From Tubulanus polymorphus (lineage: Eukaryota; Nemertea; Palaeonemertea; Tubulaniformes; Tubulanidae), in assembly GCF_964204645.1 (NCBI RefSeq), contig NC_134025.1, positions 20,366,001-20,430,000 on the forward strand: a stretch of 64,000 bases of DNA, given 5' to 3'. Shown piece after piece: positions 57,301-64,000 of the stretch. The translations under genes were made by a program, and so were the position numbers. The notes beneath the pieces were generated by a model. It saw only the letters and a list, made by a program, of their open reading frames with translations, was not told the DNA's origin and did no database searches. Each line of letters begins with the position of its first letter. The stretch's first letter is position 1.

Positions 57301-58496
57301 CCATCCCGGTTGACAGTCACAAATATAATCTCCGAATAGGTTTTTACATTGATGAGCATTGACGCACGGACTACCGCTACATTCGTCCGCGTCTAGCTGA
57401 CACCGCGGACCCTGCCAACCGTCCGGACAGTCACAAGTGTATCCGTTCACCTGGTCAATGCATGTACCGTGATTTAAACATGGATTCGACGCGCATTCAT
57501 CCATATCTAAAATGAAGAAAAAATGTCAGAAAATGAAAAATAATCACAAAATTCAGTGTTCTACCCCATTTGGCACATTTATACCTTCAACAAGGCAAGT
57601 ACTGGTGTCTCGATATAACCGCAGAAAAACAAGAGGATGGGGATATCGCCCCAGCAAATTTAAGCCATATTTGGGAGTTTAAAATGCTTTAGAGTTTGAG
57701 CTTTTTCTGCAAGGGCACTAGAAAATCTAGAACGTCTAAATACAGCCTGGATCTGCCACTGGTAAAGCCATTTTCAGATAGAATTCTCTTACGAATTGAT
57801 TGTGTCCACACCTTCAGTCTCTGGGGAGGGGTATCATACTCAAGGCGGTGATATCAAGCGTTGAATACAACATTTTGATAAATTTAAGCGACTTTGTGAA
57901 TGTGTTCTTTTAGGCCGGAGCTTCAGAAACATTATGGTTATCAATGAGCCTAAGATAATTCACCATAGATATATACGTTACCTGCCTGTACTTTATATTG
58001 ATTTTTACTCCAACGGTTTTAATTGTAAAAATTTTAGAGTTTAATAAAGTTCTATTGTATTTTATTATATTATATTGTACATGACACCGACACTCATCCG
58101 ACTTCAATGGCTAATTGAAGAAATTGATGATAATTGAGAGATGCCTAAAGAAGAAATGTATATACCTATTTCGCAGTTCGCACCAATCCATCCCGGTTTG
58201 CAAGTGCATACGTAATAGCCATTCAGTTCTACGCATGTCCCTCCATTTTGACAAGGATCCGAAGAACACGCATGAAATGCTGCCAATTTTGAAAACCACA
58301 ACGAAAATTTATTAACGAAATAAGAATGAAACAAGAATTCTAGAAAGATATCTTTTCCTGATAAAGAAGTATTTACCTATTTCACAGTTTGTCCCGGTAA
58401 AACCTTCAGGACACGCGCACACGTATTCCGATATCTTCGAATGACTACAAATACCTCCGTTTACGCACGGTTTATGCGTGCCGCAGTAATTCAGAT
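45359..58496 (-). CDS. JAG1: Jagged (Serrate-type Notch ligand), EGF3 to C-terminus, 5' partial
   Basis: Exons in coding order: 58496-58377, 58279-58166, 57506-57279, 56605-56559, 56398-56225, 56119-55969, 54611-54444, 53217-53104, 53019-52906, 52819-52561, 51928-51843, 51504-51391, 51068-50953, 50219-49953, 49874-49743, 49479-49311, 48991-48583, 45473-45359. All phases agree, giving 964 residues plus stop. Layout: EGF3-EGF16 (about 1-562), cysteine-rich domain with CGPRNC and CLPWGQC (565-690), juxtamembrane region (690-790), membrane helix (about 795-818), cytoplasmic tail. EGF3 opens [10 protein letters not shown] and EGF10 carries IVDSCT, both signatures of JAG1. Jagged binds Notch on a neighbouring cell through its MNNL, DSL and first EGF repeats, which lie outside the window. 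The gene converges on the SYT14-like gene. If the last splice is not used, the tail ends at TGA 48579-48581. Confidence -1.
45474..48582. other. Jagged candidate last intron
   Basis: A 3.1-kb stretch between the cytoplasmic-tail exon and the candidate last exon. It contains (TA)n at 48250-48347 and fragments of the CAATTGAAACCTGCCT repeat family (near 46815-46845 and 47265-47310). No coding signal seen. Confidence -1.
48250..48347. repeat. (TA)n microsatellite, about 98 bp
   Basis: TA repeats with one interruption (TAGGTA) near 48262; intronic or 3' flanking for Jagged. Confidence -1.
48583..48991 (-). CDS. JAG1: Jagged exon: transmembrane helix and cytoplasmic tail
   Basis: Minus-strand acceptor [30 protein letters not shown] is the membrane helix, followed by a basic stop-transfer (HQHRQRQ) and a charged tail with many lysines and [17 protein letters not shown], reminiscent of the TTNNVREQLNQIKNPI block of JAG1. 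The frame can end at TGA 48579-48581 (last residues GLVVV, a possible PDZ ligand), or a GTGAGT donor at 48582-48577 can splice to 45473. I use the spliced end because phase and a downstream poly(A) signal fit. Confidence -1.
49311..49479 (-). CDS. JAG1: Jagged exon: juxtamembrane domain, part 2
   Basis: Minus-strand acceptor TATTTCAG and donor TATAATT|GTAAGT. The correct frame reads [20 protein letters not shown] and then [15 protein letters not shown], paralleling NSSLIAAVAEVRVQRR before the JAG1 membrane helix. The longest open frame here is a different, non-coding one. Confidence -1.
49743..49874 (-). CDS. JAG1: Jagged exon: juxtamembrane domain, part 1
   Basis: Minus-strand acceptor CTGAATAG and donor ATGGTG|GTGAGT. 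It is 132 nt, phase 0-0. [17 protein letters not shown] matches the LTTEHICSELRNLNIL segment of JAG1; IEVMV corresponds to NEIHVAI. Confidence -1.
49953..50219 (-). CDS. JAG1: Jagged exon: cysteine-rich domain, part 2
   Basis: Minus-strand acceptor AATCTTTCAG and donor CCAACG|GTAAGT. It is 267 nt, phase 0-0. Blocks [25 protein letters not shown] and [15 protein letters not shown] align with VWCGPRPCL, GVGECR, TKCTSD and NCANITFTFNKEMM of JAG1. Confidence -1.
50953..51068 (-). CDS. JAG1: Jagged exon: cysteine-rich domain, part 1
   Basis: Minus-strand acceptor ATTTTTGCAG and donor [26 protein letters not shown] then [19 protein letters not shown] is a VWC-like half-domain (CNTCQC in JAG1). This domain separates Jagged-type from Delta-type ligands. 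It ends in phase 0. Confidence -1.
51069..51390. other. Jagged intron with MITE
   Basis: A 322-bp intron, about half of which is the foldback element at 51207-51354. Confidence -1.
51207..51354. mobile_element. Foldback MITE with AGCAGGTTTCGATTGAA ends
   Basis: AGCAGGTTTCGATTGAAA at the left pairs with CAATTGAAACCTGCCT at the right; TATTCCAG and ATTCCAG units lie just inside. Partial relatives occur near 43795-43930, 46815-46845 and 47265-47310. 148 bp, non-coding. Confidence -1.
51391..51504 (-). CDS. JAG1: Jagged exon: EGF16
   Basis: Minus-strand acceptor CTATTTCTAG and donor GATGAAG|GTATGT. It is 114 nt: [20 protein letters not shown] to SGKNCDE. This is the last EGF repeat; CAYGATC corresponds to CAFGATC in JAG1 EGF16. 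Confidence -1.
51539..51690. repeat. Repeat shared with 9871-10260
   Basis: AAGACATCAGATGCCAAAC and GAAGAAAGAGGCATACTGA plus ATAGGTTCAAATGCCAA also occur around 9950-10120 but in the opposite order. Intronic in Jagged. Confidence -1.
51843..51928 (-). CDS. JAG1: Jagged exon: rest of EGF15
   Basis: Minus-strand acceptor TAATATAG (weak polypyrimidine tract) and donor GAGTCA|GTAAGT. It is 86 nt: [20 protein letters not shown] and FSGPDC. It matches the CYNSGTCVDGDNWYRC block of JAG1 EGF15. Confidence -1.
51929..52560. other. Jagged intron inside EGF15
   Basis: It holds a pogo/Tigger-like end (52025-52115: CCTCGTTACAACGAA, TTCGTTATAACCGATAG) and copy 6 of the AGCYGCGATCACACG family (52192-52500). 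Confidence -1.
52192..52500. mobile_element. AGCYGCGATCACACG-end element, copy 6
   Basis: Ends AGCCGCAATCAAATGGAG and CTGTGATTGCAGCT; 309 bp, complete, in a Jagged intron. Confidence -1.
52561..52819 (-). CDS. JAG1: Jagged exon: EGF13, EGF14 and start of EGF15
   Basis: Minus-strand acceptor CGACTTCAG and donor CCCATG|GTAAGT. It is 259 nt. [13 protein letters not shown] (EGF13) and [13 protein letters not shown] (EGF14) are followed by [11 protein letters not shown] across the intron supplies the next Cys. JAG1 has the same series, including the INDC/NDCSPHPC start of EGF15. Confidence -1.
52906..53019 (-). CDS. JAG1: Jagged exon: EGF12
   Basis: Minus-strand acceptor TGATTGTAG and donor AGTCAGA|GTAAGT. 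It is 114 nt, one repeat: [17 protein letters not shown] to WKGRICSQ. Same phase and length as the EGF11 exon. Confidence -1.
53104..53217 (-). CDS. JAG1: Jagged exon: EGF11
   Basis: Minus-strand acceptor ATATTTCAG and donor CTTGA|GTAAGT. It is 114 nt, one repeat: [17 protein letters not shown] to GWEGELC. Calcium-binding consensus (N-V-N-D-C; D after the third Cys). Confidence -1.
53218..54443. other. Jagged intron
   Basis: Contains a low-complexity repeat with TTGACTTTTCC phrases (53400-53650), the dispersed repeat 53925-54350 and the piggyBac-like MITE inserted in it. Confidence -1.
54027..54300. mobile_element. piggyBac-like MITE, complete copy with TTAA duplication
   Basis: CCCTTTCAGTGCGTC and GCACTGAAAGGG are inverted ends; TTAA flanks both sides (54023-54026 and 54301-54304). 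The host sequence on either side rejoins to match the uninterrupted repeat at 5771-5930. TTAA target plus CCYT ends is typical of piggyBac-class MITEs. No ORF. Confidence -1.
54444..54611 (-). CDS. JAG1: Jagged exon: long EGF10
   Basis: Minus-strand acceptor TTGTTTGTAG and donor CAGGAAA|GTAAGT. It encodes VDSCTIST, an expanded loop, then [11 protein letters not shown] and YTGIYCQE. The extended loop between cysteines is a diagnostic feature of Jagged EGF10 (SSNVCGPHG in human), shared here in an invertebrate. Confidence -1.
54612..55968. other. Jagged intron inside EGF10
   Basis: A 1.36-kb intron with two degenerate copies of the AGCYGCGATCACACG family (about 54955-55074 and 55078-55312). 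Nothing else seen. Confidence -1.
54955..55312. mobile_element. AGCYGCGATCACACG-end elements, copies 7 and 8 (degenerate, adjacent)
   Basis: GTGCGATTGCGGCT closes one fragment at 55074 and a second begins immediately with CCATGCCAAATTTCAGCAC, ending AGCGTGTGATTTAAGG. Confidence -1.
55969..56119 (-). CDS. JAG1: Jagged exon: EGF9 and start of EGF10
   Basis: Minus-strand acceptor CTATATTCAG and donor TGCCAAA|GTATGT. EGF9 is [15 protein letters not shown] to [13 protein letters not shown] begins EGF10. A|TT across the intron completes Ile of IVDSC. The split inside EGF10 parallels vertebrate JAG1. Confidence -1.
56225..56398 (-). CDS. JAG1: Jagged exon: rest of EGF7 and EGF8
   Basis: Minus-strand acceptor CTTCTTCAG and donor TTTGTCAG|GTAAAA. 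It is 174 nt, phase 0-0. [19 protein letters not shown] closes EGF7. EGF8 is calcium-binding ([15 protein letters not shown]) and ends YSGLLCQ. Confidence -1.
56559..56605 (-). CDS. JAG1: Jagged exon: first part of EGF7 (47 nt)
   Basis: Minus-strand acceptor CTTTTCGTAG and donor TGCACT|GTGAGT. It encodes [15 protein letters not shown], the first half of EGF7, with the unusual short C-C spacing that JAG1 also has (NDCVGQC). It is too short for an ORF scan but fixed by phase with both neighbours. Confidence -1.
56606..57278. other. Jagged intron with complete repeat copy
   Basis: Nearly half is copy 9 (56909-57219). The repeat ends 60 bases from the EGF6 donor. Confidence -1.
56909..57219. mobile_element. 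AGCYGCGATCACACG-end element, copy 9 (best preserved)
   Basis: AGCTGCGATCACACGGAGAC and GGCTCGTGTGATCGCGGCT are inverted ends; 311 bp. CGACGTTTTTGGTCGGGCCA and ACAATGCTTAAACAATG are family hallmarks. Useful as the type copy. Confidence -1.
57279..57506 (-). CDS. JAG1: Jagged exon: EGF5 and EGF6
   Basis: Minus-strand acceptor TTCATTTTAG and donor GATATCA|GTAAGT. It is 228 nt with two repeats. EGF5 is the calcium-binding type ([15 protein letters not shown]). EGF6 contains CQLDADEC and [10 protein letters not shown], matching QLDANEC and CVNAKSCKNL of JAG1. The double-EGF exon is in the same position as in vertebrate genes. Confidence -1.
57507..58165. other. Jagged intron
   Basis: A 659-bp intron, AT-rich, no recognised element. 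Confidence -1.
58166..58279 (-). CDS. JAG1: Jagged exon: EGF4
   Basis: Minus-strand acceptor AATTGGCAG and donor GAAATAG|GTATAT. It is 114 nt, one complete EGF repeat with six cysteines: [15 protein letters not shown] through GWIGANCEI. It aligns with JAG1 EGF4 (HACLSDPC). Phase enters with two bases and leaves one. Confidence -1.
58377..58496 (-). CDS. JAG1: Jagged exon: EGF3
   Basis: Minus-strand acceptor CTAATTGCAG and donor GAAATAG|GTAAAT. Forty codons include the x-AT split codon. [14 protein letters not shown] and [12 protein letters not shown] match JAG1 EGF3 almost residue for residue. This is the most 5' exon I can identify; the exon carrying EGF2 must lie above 58.5 kb and was not found up to 64 kb. 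Confidence -1.
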
Positions 58497-59030
58497 CTGC
58501 AATTAGAAAATATGAAAACTGAAACGCATACCGTGGAATATCGAGAAGGGTAATGATAGCTAAGAATTATATATGAAATAAAGTAATTCAATGCAAAAAA
58601 TAATCCATGGTTGTGTGAAAATACAGGTTGGTGGTGAAAATGGGTTATCTGGAAGATTTTCAGGATACATCCTACTCCGGTTTTCAATTGTTTCCAAAGG
58701 AATGAGTGTGCGAAAGCAAATAACAAGAGGGCAGTCTGATTATCATTACAGTTAACTAGTGAACAGAAACCATGGTTACAATGGTTACTTCAATAGTCGC
58801 TATGGCATTTATCCATCGATTAACTTTTTTTTATCTTGTGAGCAACGATCTTGTATCTTGATTTGGAGGAGTTCAGAACTGTGGACCTGGGGTCAGATTT
58901 TGGCAGCGCTGCACATGCCAAACCTAAATTTCCCTGTATATCATACCCTGTAGAAGAACGGGTGGGGACACTTTAGTTTTGACTTTGATCATTTGTGAAA
59001 CAATACATCAGCATTCCTTTACTTATCAAT

Positions 59031-59308
59031 AGCCGCTATCACACGGAGAAGATTTGGCCCGCGCCAAATTGGCACCGATCAGGCTCGGGCCAAATTTGGC
59101 CGTGCCTAATTAGAGAGCGCGTTCACACGTAAACCATTCACTCGATACTCAACGAAGCGAAGTGGATCATTTCCGGTGCCAGTTGCAATTCAAACGCAAT
59201 CATTTGCCTGGTGCTAAAATTAGGCTCGGGCCTGGTCCGACGTTTTTGGTTGGGCCAAATTTGGCCCGAGCCTAATTGGCACCCGTGTGAACAGTTGTTC
59301 CAGGCCCA
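59031..59308. mobile_element. AGCYGCGATCACACG-end element, copy 10
   Basis: Left end AGCCGCTATCACACGGAG; the interior is intact to TTGTTCCAGGCCCA, where the right end is lost. Confidence -1.
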
Positions 59309-59582
59309 TACAAATATATATATAAAACCAAACTACTACAGTTAATTTCTCCCCTTCTATCAATTCATTATAAAGTTGCTTTAAAAAACTTACTCCGGCG
59401 AAATTATGAACAATCCAAAACTGATTCCTCATGGTATTACTATTTATTACTATTCTTGATATTCAGCTATTCATAAGTAAATGCTCTATTACTAATGTCT
59501 TCGTATAAACATGTCATGTTTCATTTCATCCATCTCATGTATCATCATGTTAATCATTTTTGTTTTTGTTTTTTGGGTACAC

Positions 59583-60190
59583 TTCCCCCGCGCGCTGAAC
59601 GTAACCTGGGTTCCGGCCAATTCGCGAATGAATCAGACGCGAAAACCTTGCGTCTTCATATCAGAAAAAGCCATACATCAAATATCCATTAAGATTTTTA
59701 AGCCGAAAGCTTGTTCGGATTAAAAGCCGCTGCGAATCAAATTCCGTAAATTGTTTGCACAACCGTCTCGTGCGGTCGAGGTTTTAATTACTGAAAAAGG
59801 CTATACGATATGTGACAATTAGCTATCGAAATTCCGCTGTTTGTTATGGCTGGATAACAAAGCTAATACGTCGGCTCAGAGTCACTCTAATTGACGACGG
59901 ATAAAATGCGGACTGGTTTTTAGCGAGGGCTGATTAAACGGGGTCCGTAACTACGATAACACAATAATCCGTAACCGACTGACAGGCCGGTAACGTTCGG
60001 GATAAATCTGGCCAGCGAATTCGATTCGCGGGCAGCAAATCTTGCTCGAAAATTATTCCGCCGCGTAAATCTGGCTCTTTATCAGAATCGAGAGAAAAAG
60101 TCAATCAAATTGAAGTCTTTGATGTTTCGAGCCAGCTTTTAATGCTCGTGCAGTTATTAGCTTGATGTAGGAACGTTAATCAGATTTACT
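59583..60190. promoter_or_regulatory. CpG-rich non-coding block, candidate enhancer of Jagged
   Basis: About 600 bases with many CpG and no repeat, no ORF of note and no splice-flanked frame, set in AT-rich intron. It contains homeodomain-like cores (TTTAATTACT, CTAATTGACG, CAATTAG), GGATTA, and AACAAAG (Sox/TCF-like). Such unmethylated-looking islands often mark conserved elements; this is inference. Confidence -1.
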
Positions 60191-61659
60191 CATCTGTTTC
60201 CCTCAGTTGAAATTTGATACCCGAATGGGTTGTTAGAAACTTTGCGACATTACAGTCTTCATTAAGATAAACACCTACTAGAAAACTAGTAGTAAAAAGA
60301 AGCACATCTGGCAAGTACATTTGCATGAAGGGAATTCATGAAAAACTGATTGTTATACTAGTGCAGGGGTTGGGCCGAAGATCGAGCTATAAGCTAAGAT
60401 GCAGTTCTCCTAAAACTCGGCTTAGATAAGAAATTATGCTCAGTAAAAATCCTTTATAACGCTACTGTTGGGACTGATGGCAAAATATGGCATCGTAATG
60501 AATTTTGGCGACACAAAGAATGATGTTTTCATTGAATTTGAGTTTGATTGAGCAAATTTGTTCTTTGAAAAATGATGGCGTTAAGTGAGCAGTGGATGGC
60601 GTTATGATGGACTTAGACTGTAGTTTCAGCAAGTGATACGTTCTTTCGTTTCAAAAATGGGCCAATTTTTGGGAATTGCAATGCCTAACACGGTGGCGTT
60701 ATAAGTGCAGCGACTGCTGCGGCTAAAGCGAGTGCAATAATTTACTAAATAACGTTTTTTTTTCTTTGAATATCATCTTCTTGATATGATTAAAGTGCCT
60801 TTGTCACTGGATTGTCTGGTCCCCTAGTCACACCTCAGCCCTACACTAGGCATGGGTATATTTCACTAATATCTACCAAAAAGTGCTTGAGAGGTCAATA
60901 GCGCGAACAATATCAACCATCTCAGTACATTTCCACGATTGTTACTAGTCAATACTATTGGGCAACTGTTCATTTTTATGGCTAATTGGCTCCATTTTCA
61001 TGATTTTGATTTTGAAAGACATGAATAGAAATAAGAAATGTTAAATAATATTGGAAAGTGAATGAATGAGTTTTTGTTTTTTAACAGTCCTCAAAAGTAT
61101 TTGGTTTTTTAAACCGAAAAACAACTGAAATGAATGGAAATTTGACCTTTACCTCTATTGTCAAAATCTTTATTTGACCCACCTACAGAACCTGCCAAAA
61201 TCGGAAATAATGCGTTAAATGAGCTTTCGTTTTTGGAACTCAGCATCAAATTGATCGGGTTTTTTATAACTGCGAGATATCCAGCAGTCTTCGCATCCTG
61301 GGCCATTGTGAAAATTCAATACCGCGCAACATAATCAATTAAAACTAACAGGATCGCCGGCTACAATGCTAAAAAAACTGACAGATGGCCACATCACTCA
61401 AGAAAACCTCAGATAGGCCACTTAGGGTCAGATTCGCTCGAAGAAATATGGCTAAAATCTAAGACGAAAAAGACATTATGACTGAGTATGAAATTATAAT
61501 GCAGCCTGAATGAGAATCGCTGCCCAGGGCGATATATCAAAACGGAACTTAAATTTCTTATAAGTTTCAGCGTACTGCAGCCAACATCCGGGGGCCAAAA
61601 AGGTTTCATTATCATTGATAGAACCATAACCACACTCAAACGTGGTGAACGGATAATAA

Positions 61660-61735
61660 GATAAAACCTGACGATGATCTCTAGGGTGAGATCGAAACGT
61701 CGTGTCTTTTATATATTTTTGATTGAATAAATAAA
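61660..61735 (+). mobile_element. Retroelement 3' tail with hammerhead-like core
   Basis: CCTGACGAT, then GATCTC/GAGATC stem, then GAAACGTCG, followed by an A/T-rich end with AATAAATAAA near 61728. CTGACGA matches the hammerhead core CUGANGA. Related to the tail at 20445-20485. Confidence -1.
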
Positions 61736-62467
61736 TTCTGGTTTTTAAATTCTTTTATTTCATTATCATTATTAGGGCCCGATGAAATGCATCACCGAGA
61801 CAGAGTTTGGATATAGAGGTTTTTTTTTTAATCGAAACGTAACTCTCCAAATGCGACTGTAGCAATTGAATTAGCATGTGCGCCTATGGTTAAAGTGTTT
61901 CACGTGTCGCGTATTTATGAAAGCGAAATAAAATTGCGCACACTCAATAATGGCCCATTAACCATAGTGCGCCCGTATGGGCTACCGAGGACACCGCGTG
62001 TGTTCGCACAGCAAGGTATTATTGACCATATGCTGGTCGCTTATGAATCGTTACAATAATAGTAGTTTCCCTATAAATCTACTAAATACCCGAAAACGAT
62101 GCACCGATATATTGCTGCTCACGCGCATCGTTTTAACCGACTTGGTCATTATTGATTTTTCATGGATAAATCATCCATACAGGTCATTATATTCAACAAA
62201 AGTTCAGTCATTATATTCAACAAAATTTGTCACCAGCCACTCATTCATCGCTGTGTAACACCTGGCAATAACAACCAGTCAGAGGAGGTTGTTTGTAAAA
62301 TGAAATGGTTCGGGGTTGATATCCTATTTGAATAAAGAACATTCGGATCGAAGTACAACGACCGTTTGCAGCTCGGGAGTTAAATCAAATTGCCTGATGA
62401 ATCCAATTGAATGTTATCAGGATTCTACGAGTAATTTTGCCTTGTATTGAGAAATATGGCGGTGATA

Positions 62468-62484
62468 CCCCCCCCCCCCCCCCC
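62468..62484. repeat. Poly-C run, 17 bases
   Basis: Seventeen consecutive C. Confidence -1.
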
Positions 62485-62521
62485 GTCATTAAAAACAAAA
62501 AACATAAAATTATATTGCAAC

Positions 62522-62788
62522 TGAATTGGCACCGGTCAAGCCCGAGTCAAATTTGGCCCGTGTCACAGAGGGTGTTCACATGCAAACCACTCACTTGATA
62601 CTAAACAATGCTTAAACAAAGTGAAGCGAGACACTTATTGTAATTGTTTGACCCATCCTAAAACTTGCTTTGGGCCTGGTCCGACATTTTCATCAGGCCA
62701 AACAGGCACGCACCTATTCGGCACCCGTGTGAACAGTTGTTTCGGGCCTAATTTGGCACGGGGCAAAAATGCTCGTGCGATCGCCGCT
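62522..62788. mobile_element. AGCYGCGATCACACG-end element, copy 11
   Basis: Right end CGTGCGATCGCCGCT is intact; the left end is truncated and begins GAATTGGCACCGGTC. Confidence -1.
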
Positions 62789-62864
62789 TAGATTTCTGGT
62801 ACTACTGCAACAGCTTTTATTAGCCACACACATGATATCTAGTTACTTATCCCAGGCAATACTA

Positions 62865-62910
62865 GCTACTACTACAACTACTACCACTACTACTATACTA
62901 CCACCACTAA
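62865..62910. repeat. Imperfect (CTA)n/(CCA)n microsatellite
   Basis: Units CTACTACTACAACTACTACC and CACTACTACTATACTACC in tandem. Confidence -1.
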
Positions 62911-62929
62911 GATCAGGGCGATAGATACG

Positions 62930-63700
62930 CTCACGGAAAGACATCCAGGGTCGGGATACGAGAAGAATTACTACAGCAACTCGTGGAGCGCTTCCGCGAA
63001 TCGTATCAAGCTTACTCACTCATTGGCTGATGATAGTGATATTTGCTTAACGGGTAATAGACGAGCCGTGGTGGTTGGCGCCGTAATACGTACAACCCGG
63101 CAGCGAGGCCTACTTTCCGAAGTGAAAAAAATCAAATATCGAATGCATAATTCGATGAAGACGAAAACGTACAAAGACGAATTTTAATCTACGCGTTCGT
63201 CGTCGTGAAAAAGAACGCGCCACTTCAATTATCATCGTCGATGTCGCGTCGGACGGAACTTAGAGAACTCGTTTCGTAAAAACGGAATCGAATCCAACCG
63301 ACGATCATTGAAAAGAACGAAAAGCGGCGAAAAGATGGAAAAAGAACGACAACGAACACGAGAAATCTTCCGCGCATCCATCGCGCACCGACCGGTATTG
63401 TTGTTAGGAAATTCGAAAAGTAAATCGTCCGGAAATCTTTTGATAGACTAAACTTATGTTATGAAGTGGTGTATAATCTGCGACACACGTTCGTCCGCTC
63501 GGGCGCCTCGTGCCCGTTCGCCCCGCGATGAAAACCAATTGCCAACACGTGCCCAATATAATACCGATATAATACATGATCCGGTTTTAATACTTCCGGG
63601 GTGAGCTATATCGTACACACTTTTGTGTCGCACCGATTATACGCAAATCGCGTGTTAAGGCTTCGCAATAGACGGTAATGACTGATTTTGCGTTTCGGTT
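62930..63700. promoter_or_regulatory. Second CpG-rich block, candidate regulatory or promoter DNA
   Basis: Dense CpG (CGTCGATGTCGCGTCGGACG; GTTCGTCCGCTCGGGCGCC) and a CACGTG E-box near 63546. There is a 44-codon minus-strand frame but no signature of Jagged MNNL/DSL. It could be an internal promoter or an enhancer; no TATA or initiator is convincing. Confidence -1.
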
Positions 63701-63710
63701 ACTACCCATA

Positions 63711-63881
63711 GCCGCGCGATCGCTTGGACCACAAATTGGCATGGATCAGGCTCAAGTCAAATTTGGCCCGAGCCTAATTAGAGAACGTGTTTACGCGTAA
63801 ACCACTCGTTCGATAGTAAACAATGCTTTAACAGGGAGAAGTGGGACACTTCTGGAACCATTGGCAATTCGCACGCAATTA
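63711..63881. mobile_element. AGCYGCGATCACACG-end element, copy 12 (partial)
   Basis: Left end AGCCGCGCGATCGCT and GAGCCTAATTAGAGAACGTG; it breaks off after CAATTCGCACGCAATTA. Confidence -1.
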
Positions 63882-64000
63882 AGGGTGGATCCAGGAGGCA
63901 CTAGTCCCCCATTAAATTGAGCTGCCCTCAAAATTCTTAAGGAAAATTTTTTTGTCATTTCATGAAGAAATATGAATTATTCCCCCATGACCGCTAACAA

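Larger units (their letters stand above)
58497..64000. other. Jagged 5' intron (or upstream region)
   Basis: Because EGF3 needs upstream exons, this is intronic up to at least the window edge unless small exons were missed. It contains repeat copies 10-12, a retroelement tail, two CpG-rich blocks, a 17-base C run (62468-62484) and a CTA/ACC-rich microsatellite (62865-62910). MNNL, DSL and EGF1-2 are not seen. Confidence -1.

Noticed and set aside
63210-63345. 44-codon minus-strand frame in the CpG-rich block
   Set aside because: Arg-rich without a signal peptide or MNNL/DSL residues; cannot be called a Jagged first exon.

Overview
The window is animal nuclear DNA. It is AT-rich, with GT-AG introns of 0.2 to 7.6 kb, dense short foldback repeats, and remnants of LINE, Penelope-like, piggyBac-like and pogo-like elements. 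The two genes I can identify, a synaptotagmin-14/16 relative and a Jagged-type Notch ligand, are both bilaterian. The repeat content and the chordate-like Jagged layout (EGF10 form, cysteine-rich domain) suggest a marine invertebrate, lophotrochozoan or ambulacrarian; I cannot narrow this further from sequence alone.

Plus strand, 2939-37625: eleven exons with matching phases give the last 737 residues of a SYT14/16-type protein. The order is an acidic juxtamembrane segment, a long linker built from four consecutive phase-0 exons (27, 111, 78 and 693 nt), then C2A and C2B domains that lack most Ca2+ ligands, and the family's WHxLLE-type C-terminus. The transmembrane first exon(s) lie upstream of the window. 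Alternative first or terminal exons are possible at 24217, 25921 and 30346.

Intergenic, 37.6-45.4 kb: the two genes converge tail to tail. This stretch holds a 0.5-kb tandem duplication, a (TA)n tract of about 115 bp, several foldback elements and the probable polyadenylation signals.

Minus strand, 58496-45359: seventeen or eighteen exons encode Jagged from EGF repeat 3 to the C-terminus: EGF3-EGF16, the cysteine-rich (VWC-like) domain, the juxtamembrane domain, a transmembrane helix and a cytoplasmic tail. MNNL, DSL and EGF1-2 are not in the window, so the intron upstream of EGF3 exceeds 5.5 kb. A cryptic GTGAGT donor four bases before the apparent stop at 48579 splices in frame to an exon at 45359-45473, predicting a longer alternative C-terminus.

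The rest is intron or intergenic DNA crowded with small mobile elements. The commonest is a family of about 12 copies with AGCYGCGATCACACG-like inverted ends. The clearest is a 274-bp piggyBac-like MITE at 54027-54300 flanked by TTAA, whose pre-insertion site survives in a related repeat at 5771-5930. Two CpG-rich blocks upstream of Jagged EGF3 (59.58-60.19 and 62.93-63.70 kb) look like cis-regulatory candidates. I found no rRNA, no tRNA gene and no CRISPR array.
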